NCBI GenBank assembly: GCA_910585965.1
Contig: CAJUHH010000003.1
Coordinates: 1-64,000 of the forward strand
Source: an uncultured Lachnospiraceae bacterium
GTDB taxonomy: Bacteria; Bacillota; Clostridia; Lachnospirales; Lachnospiraceae
Direction: 5' to 3'
DNA: 64,000 bases
A program made the translations under genes and the position numbers. Below are positions 1 to 7,101 of this stretch, one piece after another. The number at the start of each line of letters is the position of its first letter. Position 1 is the stretch's first letter. A model generated the notes under the pieces. It did not search any database, was not told the origin of the DNA, and worked only from the letters and a program-made list of their open reading frames with translations.

Positions 1-747
1 ATGCGGCTACTATGTAACATTCAAACTCCCACATCCGGGAAGATTGTTTTGAATGGTAAAAACATTGTGGGGATTGGAGAAAAGTATAGAAATCTTTTGG
101 GCTATTTGCCGCAGCACTTTGGGTATTATCCCGATTTTACAGCACTTGATTTTCTGCTATATGTATCTGCCTTAAAAGGGTTAAATGAAAAAAGCGCAAA
201 GAAAAAATCAAAGGAACTGCTTGAAGCTGTTGGATTATCTGCGGAGAGCAGACATAAGATTAAGACCTTTTCCGGCGGTATGAAGCAACGTTTGGGGATT
301 GCACAGGCAATGCTTAATGAACCTCATATTTTGATTTTAGACGAGCCAACAGCAGGGCTTGATCCAAAAGAGCGTGTACGTTTCCGTAATCTGATCAGTG
401 CCTTTGCGAAAGATCGTATCGTAATTTTATCAACGCATATTGTTTCGGATGTGGAGTTTATTGCGGAAGAAATCATTATGATGAAATCCGGGCAGATTGT
501 CCATTTTGGGAAACCGCAGGAAATCACTTCTGAAATTGATGGGCAGGTATGGGAATGTATTGTTCCGGCTGCTCGTGCTGAAAAATGTGCAGCCATGTTC
601 AATACGAGCAATCTCCGGAACACAGACAGGGGTGAAACCGTATTACGGATAATAGCAGATCGCCCGCCTATGGAAGATGCAGTACGGGTACAGCCTAATT
701 TGGAAGATTTATATTTATTCTATTTTAAAGGAGATACGGAAAAATGA
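1..747 (+). CDS. ABC transporter ATP-binding protein, 5' truncated by window edge
   Basis: ATPase subunit of an ABC exporter that would energise the permease encoded directly downstream. From the first visible Met the chain holds the Q-loop (LPQHFGYYPD, Gln38), signature SGGMKQR (residues 91-97), Walker B LILDEPTAGLD (111-121) and H-loop STHIVSD (His146). The Walker A motif is missing because it lies just upstream; the first visible codons correspond to the helix following Walker A, so the Met at base 1 is internal and not the true start. A C-terminal accessory segment of about 70 residues follows the nucleotide-binding fold. The stop overlaps the permease start (ATGA), indicating coupled translation. 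The family resembles bacitracin/lantibiotic-type exporters, but the substrate is not inferable. Confidence 0.9.
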   Translation: MRLLCNIQTPTSGKIVLNGKNIVGIGEKYRNLLGYLPQHFGYYPDFTALDFLLYVSALKGLNEKSAKKKSKELLEAVGLSAESRHKIKTFSGGMKQRLGIAQAMLNEPHILILDEPTAGLDPKERVRFRNLISAFAKDRIVILSTHIVSDVEFIAEEIIMMKSGQIVHFGKPQEITSEIDGQVWECIVPAARAEKCAAMFNTSNLRNTDRGETVLRIIADRPPMEDAVRVQPNLEDLYLFYFKGDTEK

Positions 748-1820
748 AAAAACTAATTCAATTTGAGCTGCGGAAGATATTTTCAAAGCGTCTTACACAG
801 GTTATCTTGGCGGTTCTACTGCTTTTATCGGTTTTCTTTGGGTTTTCCACTTATCAAAATATGTATGCTTTTGACGGAATAAATAATGAAGGTACAGGAC
901 GGACAGCCGTTGAAATTGATAAGTCTATCGCAGAGGAATATGAGGGGATGCTGACTGATGAAAAAGTGCAGCAAATGATGGCAGATTTTAAGCCTACGCA
1001 GGATTTACATGGTATGAATGCGGCGTATCTTTACAATAACGCCATGCAATCGGCTTTGTTCCGTAACTTTTCTGATTTGGACGGTAATTGGAATGGACTC
1101 AGCGTTTCCGATGTATTTGGGAACGAAGAAATTAAGATAGGATATACATACGGTTGGCTTGAAACAAGTCAAAATATGGTAAGAATATTTATTATTTTGT
1201 CATTAGCTATTGTCGTTATGACTGCGCCTGTTTTCTCCGGCGAGTACGGAGGAGTGGATAGTATTATTCTAACAAGCAAATACGGGAAAACAAAATGTGC
1301 TGCAGCAAAAATCATTGGAAGTGTTTTAGCTGCGTTGATTGTGACTGCGGCTGTTTCAGCAATTAACCTTATATATGCTTATATTCTATACGGAAGTAGC
1401 GGGCTGGATTGCAGTATTCTTTTTGCACCTGCGGGTTTTGTGGAGGGTTATATTCCATTTAATATTACTTGCGCTACATTGCTTAAATATCAAATCCTTT
1501 TAGCATTTACCGGTGCGATAAGTATTACGGGTGTTACATTGGTTCTATCCGCTGTATGTAAGAGTCAAATGATAGCATTAGTGGCTTCTGCGGCAATTTA
1601 TCTTTTTCCTGTTATGTTGCCTATTTCCGAAACAAGTCCACTGTTTAGGATTATCACGCTTTTACCATTGTACCATGCGCAATTTGTTTCCCTTATGTCG
1701 GTAGCTCAAATGGGGAGCGGTGTATTGTATGCAATAATGGCTGTACCTGTTGCACTGATATTTATGGGAGTTGGTGTTGTTTTTTCCCGCAGTTTTTTTG
1801 CAAAGCATCAGGTTTCATGA
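744..1820 (+). CDS. ABC-2 type permease
   Basis: Membrane partner of the preceding ATPase, 358 residues. An N-terminal transmembrane helix (about residues 18-38) is followed by a roughly 100-residue polar extracytoplasmic segment, then five or so hydrophobic helices from about residue 142 to the C-terminus, the layout of ABC-2 exporters with a large first external loop. The start overlaps the ATPase stop by 4 bases, so the two form one transcription unit. About 240 bases of non-coding DNA separate it from the regulator gene downstream, which has its own promoter. The exported substrate is unknown; peptide antibiotics are a common cargo of this family, but nothing here proves that. Confidence 0.85.
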   Translation: MKKLIQFELRKIFSKRLTQVILAVLLLLSVFFGFSTYQNMYAFDGINNEGTGRTAVEIDKSIAEEYEGMLTDEKVQQMMADFKPTQDLHGMNAAYLYNNAMQSALFRNFSDLDGNWNGLSVSDVFGNEEIKIGYTYGWLETSQNMVRIFIILSLAIVVMTAPVFSGEYGGVDSIILTSKYGKTKCAAAKIIGSVLAALIVTAAVSAINLIYAYILYGSSGLDCSILFAPAGFVEGYIPFNITCATLLKYQILLAFTGAISITGVTLVLSAVCKSQMIALVASAAIYLFPVMLPISETSPLFRIITLLPLYHAQFVSLMSVAQMGSGVLYAIMAVPVALIFMGVGVVFSRSFFAKHQVS

Positions 1821-2013
1821 ATAAGTGAAATGGTCTCAGTGAAACTAAAATCATGTCAGAGGGACGCTTGCAGACAGATTATTGTGTGTGGCTTAAATGG
1901 CAGATGAAAAGATATATCAGGAAAACATCGGTCTGTATTTGTGGGCCGAAAATTTATCTATGAGGGGCGATACCTGTATTTCGGGGAAAAAAACTGTAAG
2001 TCGGGAAATGACA

Positions 2014-2042
2014 ATGACAGAAAATCCTCCAATTTTTATAAT
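2014..2042 (+). promoter_or_regulatory. sigma-A-like promoter for the response regulator gene
   Basis: ATGACA (2014-2019) and a perfect TATAAT (2037-2042) are separated by 17 bases. Transcription would begin around 2049, giving a leader of only about 15 bases that is mostly the Shine-Dalgarno AAGGAGG (2053-2059) ahead of the ATG at 2064. Confidence 0.6.
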
Positions 2043-2063
2043 GCACAATAGAAGGAGGCAATT

Positions 2064-2768
2064 ATGGAAAGAAAAATATTGATATTGTGCCAAGAAAGAC
2101 CACAGTTGTCTGACCTTCGGAGAGAATGGCAGAAAGATGGAATATTTGCCCGTATAGTATCTGGTGTTGGGGAAGTAGCCTGTGAATTGTCAAGGAATAC
2201 CGATTATTTGTTAGTTATTATTTTTTCAGACGGACAGGAGTATTTAACCTCATTAAAACTTACACGGGGATTGACAAACGCCCCAATCATGGTATTAAAC
2301 CGGCAGTATGACAGTGCAGAAAAAATCGCTGCGATTAAAGCAGGTGCAGATGAATATATTAAGTGGTCAGATAGTTATGTGGAAGAAATTTTCGCCAGCA
2401 GCTATGCGTTGATCAGGCGCTATACGGAATTGAACCAGGTTGATCAGAAGCCTTTCATCATTATTTCAAAGGGGACTTTACTTATTAACGTGGATTATCA
2501 CAAAGTTTTTATCAATTCGCAGGAAATGGAGTTTCCGCGGTATGAATTCAACCTGCTCTGCCTGCTTGCATCTAGTCCGGAACGGGTATTTACGAATGAA
2601 CAGCTTTACCGTGAGGTGTGGGGAGACGATTACCTGCGGGATGCCGATAACGGCCTCCATTCCTGCCTGAACCGGATACGCAGGAAGCTGGAGGAAGCAG
2701 ACTGTACTTCCTGCCGCATTGAAAATGTACGCGGAGTGGGCTACCGGTTCATTCAGGATGATATATAG
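2064..2768 (+). CDS. OmpR/PhoB-family response regulator with degenerate receiver
   Basis: Predicted DNA-binding transcriptional regulator of 234 residues. Residues 1-120 have the length and alternating strand/helix pattern of a receiver domain but lack the usual chemistry: the acidic pair after strand 1 is replaced by CQER, the strand-3 phospho-acceptor position reads VIIFSDG (the nearest Asp is Asp56, shifted), and the conserved Thr/Ser is Asn79. Residues 135-234 are a good winged helix, including ERVFTNEQLYREVWGDD, a recognition-helix segment LHSCLNRIRRKLEE and the terminal wing IENVRGVGYRFI. The start is fixed by AAGGAGG at 2053-2059. No histidine kinase adjoins it on the right, so it may respond without phosphorylation or pair with a kinase beyond the left edge. 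It probably regulates the ABC transporter upstream (inference). Confidence 0.85.
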   Translation: MERKILILCQERPQLSDLRREWQKDGIFARIVSGVGEVACELSRNTDYLLVIIFSDGQEYLTSLKLTRGLTNAPIMVLNRQYDSAEKIAAIKAGADEYIKWSDSYVEEIFASSYALIRRYTELNQVDQKPFIIISKGTLLINVDYHKVFINSQEMEFPRYEFNLLCLLASSPERVFTNEQLYREVWGDDYLRDADNGLHSCLNRIRRKLEEADCTSCRIENVRGVGYRFIQDDI

Positions 2769-3012
2769 CACAAAAATATAGAAACGGTGTAATCTTTGCG
2801 GTTATGCCGTTTTTCGTCGTAACTTGCGTTATCTGCTCATCTTTTGACAATCTTACGATTATTTATTGACAATATCACCGTTTATAATTCCTTTTACTAC
2901 AAATAAGCAGGGAAATCATTAAAAATCTTAGGAAGAAATATCGTTTCCCGCTGGTAAGGGGAATATATTGGTGGAACCAGGGGGAAAGACAGGAGAACCA
3001 GAACAGACACAT

Positions 3013-3050
3013 AGAAGCGCCGCAGTCCTTACGGGGATTGCGGCGCTTCT
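3013..3050. repeat. perfect 12-bp inverted repeat
   Basis: AGAAGCGCCGCA (3013-3024) and TGCGGCGCTTCT (3039-3050) form a perfect GC-rich stem with a 14-base loop that can itself pair partly. Neither strand shows a T-run directly after it, so it is not a canonical intrinsic terminator. It sits in the 479-base gap between the regulator (stop 2768) and the sigma-like gene (start 3248). The rest of that gap holds only an AT-rich stretch at 2840-2950, the terminator at 3112 and the SD-masking hairpin at 3196; I see no gene in it. Confidence 0.6.
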
Positions 3051-3111
3051 GCTATCGACAAAAAATTCCCCACGTCCTTATGAATTTCCAATAAAATACA
3101 GAAAACTTCCC

Positions 3112-3146
3112 GCCGTGCCTGGCACTTTCCGGGTGCGGCTTTTTTT
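3112..3146 (+). terminator. intrinsic terminator
   Basis: GCCGTGCC (3112-3119) pairs with GGGTGCGGC (3131-3139) through eight pairs including two G-U wobbles and is followed by seven T residues (3140-3146). It would insulate the sigma-like gene from upstream transcription. Confidence 0.6.
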
Positions 3147-3195
3147 ATGTCGTTTTCTGCCGCAGGGTGTCGTTCCCTTACGGTGCCGTGCCCCT

Positions 3196-3240
3196 CCCTC
3201 CGGGATTCTGGAACCCATTTTATTTCAGAATTTCGGAGGG
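3196..3240 (+). promoter_or_regulatory. hairpin masking the Shine-Dalgarno of the sigma-like gene
   Basis: CCCTCCGGGATTCTG (3196-3210) pairs with CAGAATTTCGGAGGG (3226-3240) over 15 consecutive positions, two of them G-U, with a 15-base loop. The 3' arm ends in GGAGGG, the Shine-Dalgarno for the ATG at 3248. In the folded RNA the ribosome site is therefore fully paired, which suggests translational control of the downstream gene. The pairing is read directly; the regulatory role is inferred. Confidence 0.6.
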
Positions 3241-3247
3241 AAAATAC

Positions 3248-3697
3248 ATGGAGAAAAGAGATTTCTATTTATACATAAACGGACAGCCCGTACCGGTGAG
3301 TGAGGAAGTGTACCGGGAATACTACCGCGCGGAGGATAAGGAGCGTTATTTTATGGGCAGGCTGAAAAAGGGGCATACAAAGGTAAACCCGGAAACGAAG
3401 GAAATACGTTATATCCCCAGCCGGGAACTGTCCTATGAACAGCTTGTGGAGCAGGACTGGCAGTTTGCGGCAACAGGAGATTCCGTAGAGGACAGGGTGG
3501 TCAGGGCAGACCTGATAGAGAAGCTGCGGGCTGTCCTGCACAGCCTTTCCATGGAGGAAATGGCGCTTCTGGAAGAACTGTTCTATCTGGAAAAGACGGA
3601 GCGGGAAGTGGCAGGGTTGTATGCCGTTTCGCAGAACACTATCCACTACCGGAAAAACAGGCTTTTGGACAAGCTGAGAAAATTGATGGAAAAATAA
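3248..3697 (+). CDS. sigma-70 region 4-like protein of an integrative element
   Basis: A 149-residue protein. The C-terminal third is a helix-turn-helix of sigma-70 region 4 type: LRAVLHSLSMEEMALLEELF, then REVAGLYAVSQNTIHYRKNR and a basic tail LLDKLRKLMEK. The N-terminal part (DFYLYINGQPVPVSEEVYRE) is typical of short sigma-like proteins carried by Firmicute conjugative elements, where they are thought to drive or modulate element genes; no region 2 is present. The start is chosen at 3248 because GGAGGG lies at 3235-3240. An in-frame GTG at 3167 would extend it but has no ribosome site and runs through the hairpin. Terminators lie on both sides, so it appears to be a single-gene unit controlled by the SD-masking hairpin. 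Confidence 0.8.
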   Translation: MEKRDFYLYINGQPVPVSEEVYREYYRAEDKERYFMGRLKKGHTKVNPETKEIRYIPSRELSYEQLVEQDWQFAATGDSVEDRVVRADLIEKLRAVLHSLSMEEMALLEELFYLEKTEREVAGLYAVSQNTIHYRKNRLLDKLRKLMEK

Positions 3698-3729
3698 TCA
3701 GATTTTTTCTATCAGGATGCCGGTACAGT

Positions 3730-3754
3730 CCCTTACATTATGAGGGGGTTTTTT
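3730..3754 (+). terminator. short intrinsic terminator after the sigma-like gene
   Basis: CCCTT (3730-3734) pairs with GAGGG (3742-3746) around a 7-base loop and is followed closely by six T residues (3749-3754). The stem is short, so termination may be partial. Confidence 0.4.
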
Positions 3755-4577
3755 GCCAATAAGCTGCCTGCGCAGCAGGAAGCGTTTGGTTCTCTTTACG
3801 GACATTGGAAAATAACAGGGGAAAACTCTGTTCATAACCAGTATTCAAGTTTCTCTATCTGTGCGGGGCTGTGAAAACAGCAAGCGGCCCAGGCACGGGC
3901 GCGATGACTGCCTGCGGGTACGGATGGGACAGGGAGGGAAGAAGTTTTTCCCTCCCTCCCCTGATGCTCCCGTCAAAAAAGATGACTTCAAAGGCACGAG
4001 CGGCAACCCGGAGGGCCTGTAAACGGCGCATGGCAGCGCCGGAACCGCCATGAGCCGCCAGATCAAGGAGAACCAGCATATTCCCGTACCGCAGGGTGAA
4101 AGGGGGATACTGTGGGCATGGCCTGGGCAGCTTAGTCACCTGCCGCCACCTGCTGTCGGTATCATGGCGCTTATGGAGCCGTAGGCGGCTTGGATATTCC
4201 CGTGCCGGGGGTGGGCAGAAGGGCGGTCACGCCGCCTGATAATACGGCACAAAACAGGAACTTTATGATTTTGCAGGAATCGGCACCGGAAACACAGGAG
4301 TTTTATACATGGACTTTCCGGACGGTTATCCTTTTACTCAATAAGCTGTCACGCGGAGCGTGGCGGCCTTTGATGTTTCCGGCAGGTGTGGAGAAACGCC
4401 TGCCGGATTTCTATTCAATAAGACATCACGCGAAGTGTGATGGTGTCTGGCGGGATGTAAGACCTGCCGCCACAAGCCTTTTTGATGCGTACTGATGAAT
4501 AGGCGGGGGTTGCGGCGCATGGTGTTCCATCCGGCAGGCAGTAAAAAAGATAAAGAGGATAAGGGGGTGTTGCTTAT
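3755..4577 (+). other. hairpin-rich untranslated region with CAATAAG-stem motifs
   Basis: About 820 bases with no convincing gene. CAATAAG occurs three times, each directly followed by or joined to a stem-loop: at 3757 (CCTGC/GCAGG, 3767-3779), at 4339 (GCTGTCACGC 4345-4354 with GCGTGGCGGC 4358-4367, ten pairs with two G-U) and at 4416 (ATCAC/GTGAT, 4425-4441, with more pairing outside). Other stems are CCGGCAGG/CCTGCCGG (4379-4386 and 4399-4406) and GGGAGGGAA/TTCCCTCCC (3932-3940 and 3948-3956). The density of stems points to a structured leader or small RNA ahead of the ParB genes, or to protein or processing sites. Short open frames on both strands lack ribosome sites. Confidence 0.45.
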
Positions 4578-5504
4578 ATGCGGCTTTCCATAAAAGAAAT
4601 CCAGGTAAAGGAAGGGCGGCGCAGCCTTGACACCTGCCATGTAGGGGAACTGGCGGACAGTATACGGGAAATCGGGCTTTTGAATCCCCTTACCATAGAC
4701 CGTGATAACTTCCTGATCGCCGGCCTCCACCGTCTGGAAGCGGTAAAGAGGCTTGGGTGGACGGAAGTGGACTGCACTGTCAGCAGCCTGGAGGGGCTGG
4801 CGGCGGAACTGGCGGAGATTGATGAGAACATTGTCAGGAGCGATATGTCTACATTGGAATACGGCGAGATACTCCTGCGCCGGAAAGAAATATATGAGAC
4901 CCTGCACCCGGAGACAAAACGGGGGATGCGCAATGGACAGACTTCTAAAAGCGACAAAATGTCGTTTTTAGGAACGAAGTCATTCGCGCAGGACACCGCT
5001 GAAAAGCTGGGGGTAGTCCCCCGGACTGTGGAGCGGCAGATACAGACCGCAAAAAATCTTACACAGGAAGCGAAGGAAATCATCAAAAATGCGGATAAAA
5101 AGATTTCCAAAAAGGAGGCGTTAAAACTCTCGCGCTTAGAACCGGAAGACCAGAAAGAAGCGGCAAGGCTTTTGACAACACAACAGATCAGAAACATGGG
5201 TGAATATGCAGAAAAGAAAAAGGAAGAACCGGAAAAAGCAGGGGGCAGTTTAAAGGATATGATAGCGGAACTGAAAGACCCGGATAAGGATTGCAGCGGC
5301 ACGCCGGACAGCTTCCTGGAAGAATATGGGGCTTTCGTCCGGAAATTCCATAAAGAGATCGGCTGGTACAGTGACCCTTATTATGACACGGTATTTCCCT
5401 ATGTCAGCCAGAGGCAGCTATCTATCCTCCGGGAACTGACGGATTCCATATGCGCCGCCGCCGGGCAGTTATTACATAAAGTAGAAAGGACAATGAAAAC
5501 ATGA
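4578..5504 (+). CDS. ParB/Spo0J-like partition protein
   Basis: A 308-residue protein with an N-terminal ParB/Srx fold: VGELADSIREIGLLNPLTID (about residues 22-41), then FLIAGLHRLEAVKRLGW (about 45-61), matching the ParB box pattern. A central helical region holds a helix-turn-helix-like segment (FAQDTAEKLGVVPRTVERQI, about 136-155) resembling the DNA-binding part of ParB. The C-terminal 100 residues are acidic/basic and less conserved. No ParA ATPase adjoins it. Proteins like this sit in the regulation/maintenance block of clostridial integrative elements, where they may act as transcriptional or maintenance factors rather than in segregation. The ATG follows GATAAGGGGGTG with suitable spacing, and the stop overlaps the next start by 4 bases. 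Confidence 0.85.
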   Translation: MRLSIKEIQVKEGRRSLDTCHVGELADSIREIGLLNPLTIDRDNFLIAGLHRLEAVKRLGWTEVDCTVSSLEGLAAELAEIDENIVRSDMSTLEYGEILLRRKEIYETLHPETKRGMRNGQTSKSDKMSFLGTKSFAQDTAEKLGVVPRTVERQIQTAKNLTQEAKEIIKNADKKISKKEALKLSRLEPEDQKEAARLLTTQQIRNMGEYAEKKKEEPEKAGGSLKDMIAELKDPDKDCSGTPDSFLEEYGAFVRKFHKEIGWYSDPYYDTVFPYVSQRQLSILRELTDSICAAAGQLLHKVERTMKT

Positions 5505-6364
5505 GCAGTTACAGAAAAAAGCATAATTCTTCAAAACCGGTAAAACCAAAACCGGAACCGGCGCTTCAGCCAGACCCGGAGTACAGTAATCCAGGCGTTG
5601 TGCGTTCCATCCACACAAACCGCCTGACTTCCGGCCTGCCCTACCAGCGCCCGGTAAACCCGAAAGAGGTGGAGCGGCTGATAAGGGAATGGGACGAGCG
5701 CCTGCTTGACCCGGTCACAGTCAGTTTCCGTGACGGCAGGTTTTATGTAGTGGACGGGCAGCACCGCATTTCCGCCATGCGGAAGATGAACGGCGGCAGG
5801 GGCGTCATGGTGGACTGCAAGGTCTATGACGGCCTGACTTATGAGCAGGAAGCTGACCTCTGCTATAAGCTGGACAAGGCTAAGAAGCGCCTGAGCCTGT
5901 CACAGTCCACAAATGTGCTGGCGGAATCCGGCGCGGATGCGGAGATCACGGAAGTCAAGCGGTTAGTCGAAAACGGCGGCTTTATATGGGCGCTTGGGAA
6001 AAGCCACGGGAAAACCGGAGAGATTGTATCAACTCGTGCGCTGCTAAATGCTTACCGTCTGCTGGGTGGCGCATCCTTTACCCGTATGTTACAGCTTTTG
6101 TGGGATGCCTGGGAGGGAGACCCGCGCTCCCTGACAGCGGCTGTTCTCTCTGGTATGGCGCTCTTTGTTAAGACTTACGATACGGAGATAAACGATAAGA
6201 CTTTTATTTCCCGGCTCTCACAGTGCGACCCGGATGAAATCAACCGCAGGGGGAGGGCGGATTTTTCCACCAGCAACACGGCCCTCCGTTTTGCCCGTGT
6301 GATACTGGAAAAGTATAACGGGCAGCGCGGGGGCAGGAAACTCCCCTACCGCTTCCGTGGGTAA
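5501..6364 (+). CDS. second ParB-like protein (DUF6551 type)
   Basis: A 287-residue protein translationally coupled to the first ParB gene (ATGA overlap). After a proline/lysine-rich N-terminus (residues 1-30), the ParB-like core is seen at VNPKEVERLIREWDERLLDP and FYVVDGQHRISAMRKM, in which GQHR matches the ParB GxHR box. The rest (LSQSTNVLAESGADAEITEV onward) is helical and resembles the DUF6551 family found with ParB in mobile elements of gut Firmicutes. No nuclease motif is evident. Its partner gene and location in the element backbone suggest a role in element maintenance or gene control. The family label is from memory of its sequence pattern and is less certain than the ParB fold. Confidence 0.75.
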   Translation: MSSYRKKHNSSKPVKPKPEPALQPDPEYSNPGVVRSIHTNRLTSGLPYQRPVNPKEVERLIREWDERLLDPVTVSFRDGRFYVVDGQHRISAMRKMNGGRGVMVDCKVYDGLTYEQEADLCYKLDKAKKRLSLSQSTNVLAESGADAEITEVKRLVENGGFIWALGKSHGKTGEIVSTRALLNAYRLLGGASFTRMLQLLWDAWEGDPRSLTAAVLSGMALFVKTYDTEINDKTFISRLSQCDPDEINRRGRADFSTSNTALRFARVILEKYNGQRGGRKLPYRFRG

Positions 6365-6517
6365 TGCACCAGTTGTCACAAGCCTTTTCCATACCGTTCT
6401 GGTAAATGGGCGGTGCGTACAGTGTACCATCCCGCTGGTATAGGGAGGGCACAGGTTTTTGTGATAAGACAACCATAACTGGAAATAAGATATAGAAAGG
6501 TGGCCAAGGGGCAGGAT

Positions 6518-6787
6518 ATGGAACTGACAAGGGAAAAATTACAGGAGATGGCGGCTGTGGATATACGGGATGTGGATATTAATAGCCTGACGGATTTAAG
6601 GGATATTGTGGTTGACACGAAAAAACCCGTCCCCCAGAAGCTGGCTTCTTTTGCAGCGCAGACCAATAACGTATACATCCACCGGATCGGGGACTATATT
6701 GTGAAAGTCCGCTTCATGGAGGAGGGGCCGACCATTGACGACAAGATGGAGGAATACCTGCGGCGGCTTGCGGAGATACATATTTAA
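6518..6787 (+). CDS. DUF6870-type small element protein
   Basis: An 89-residue protein starting MELTREKLQEMAAVDIRDVD and continuing LTDLRDIVVDTKKPVPQKLA, then YIHRIGDYIVKVRFMEEGP. This pattern matches a small family (DUF6870) found beside recombinases in clostridial elements; the function is not known. The ATG at 6518 is chosen because AAGGGG (6506-6511) lies six bases upstream; the GTG at 6500 would add six residues but has no usable ribosome site. A decayed partial copy of this gene lies at 26772-26840 near the right end of the element, which makes it a useful marker of element history. Confidence 0.7.
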   Translation: MELTREKLQEMAAVDIRDVDINSLTDLRDIVVDTKKPVPQKLASFAAQTNNVYIHRIGDYIVKVRFMEEGPTIDDKMEEYLRRLAEIHI

Positions 6788-7101
6788 TATAACAGTTCAG
6801 CCAGACCGAACCTGGCTGACAAATCATGCTTGCATGAATTTGGCAGGCGGATGAAGGTCTGAGGGAACGCCCGTTTATGAGCAAAAGAAGCTGTAAAGCA
6901 GCGGAAAGCGCTGAAAGCGCGTTTTGCGAATGGCGTGGGCTGTACTGTTATTTTCCGGTATGGGATGCAGTTTATCCTTGAAAAGAGAAAAAAGTTATGT
7001 TAATCTAAAGTCAGGATTAAATTCAGTGGAAACCCTGGCTTTCAGGCTTAAATGGGATAACGGCTATCCTTGTTAGCTAATAAAAAGTCAGGGGTGATAC
7101 A
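6788..7101 (+). other. structured gap ahead of the recombinase operon
   Basis: These 314 bases have no gene. TCAGCCAG (6797-6804) and CTGGCTGA (6812-6819) form a perfect 8-bp stem with a 7-base loop, followed at once by AAATCATGC/GCATGAATTT (6821-6841), a second hairpin. AGTCAGG occurs twice (7010 and 7087), the second just upstream of the ribosome site GGGGTG of the first recombinase. These could be operator, leader or recombination-site elements; the sequence does not decide. Confidence 0.4.

Noticed and set aside
1897..2082. 61-codon open frame before the response regulator
   Set aside because: No ribosome site, overlaps the regulator promoter and start, and the sequence shows no domain-like character.
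3855..4139. Open frames on both strands in the hairpin-rich region ahead of parB
   Set aside because: No Shine-Dalgarno, overlapping frames on both strands explained by GC-rich hairpins, and no recognisable protein pattern.
3757..4447. CAATAAG-stem repeats as a CRISPR array
   Set aside because: Only three copies, irregular spacing (about 580 and 77 bases), stems differ in sequence and no cas genes are present.
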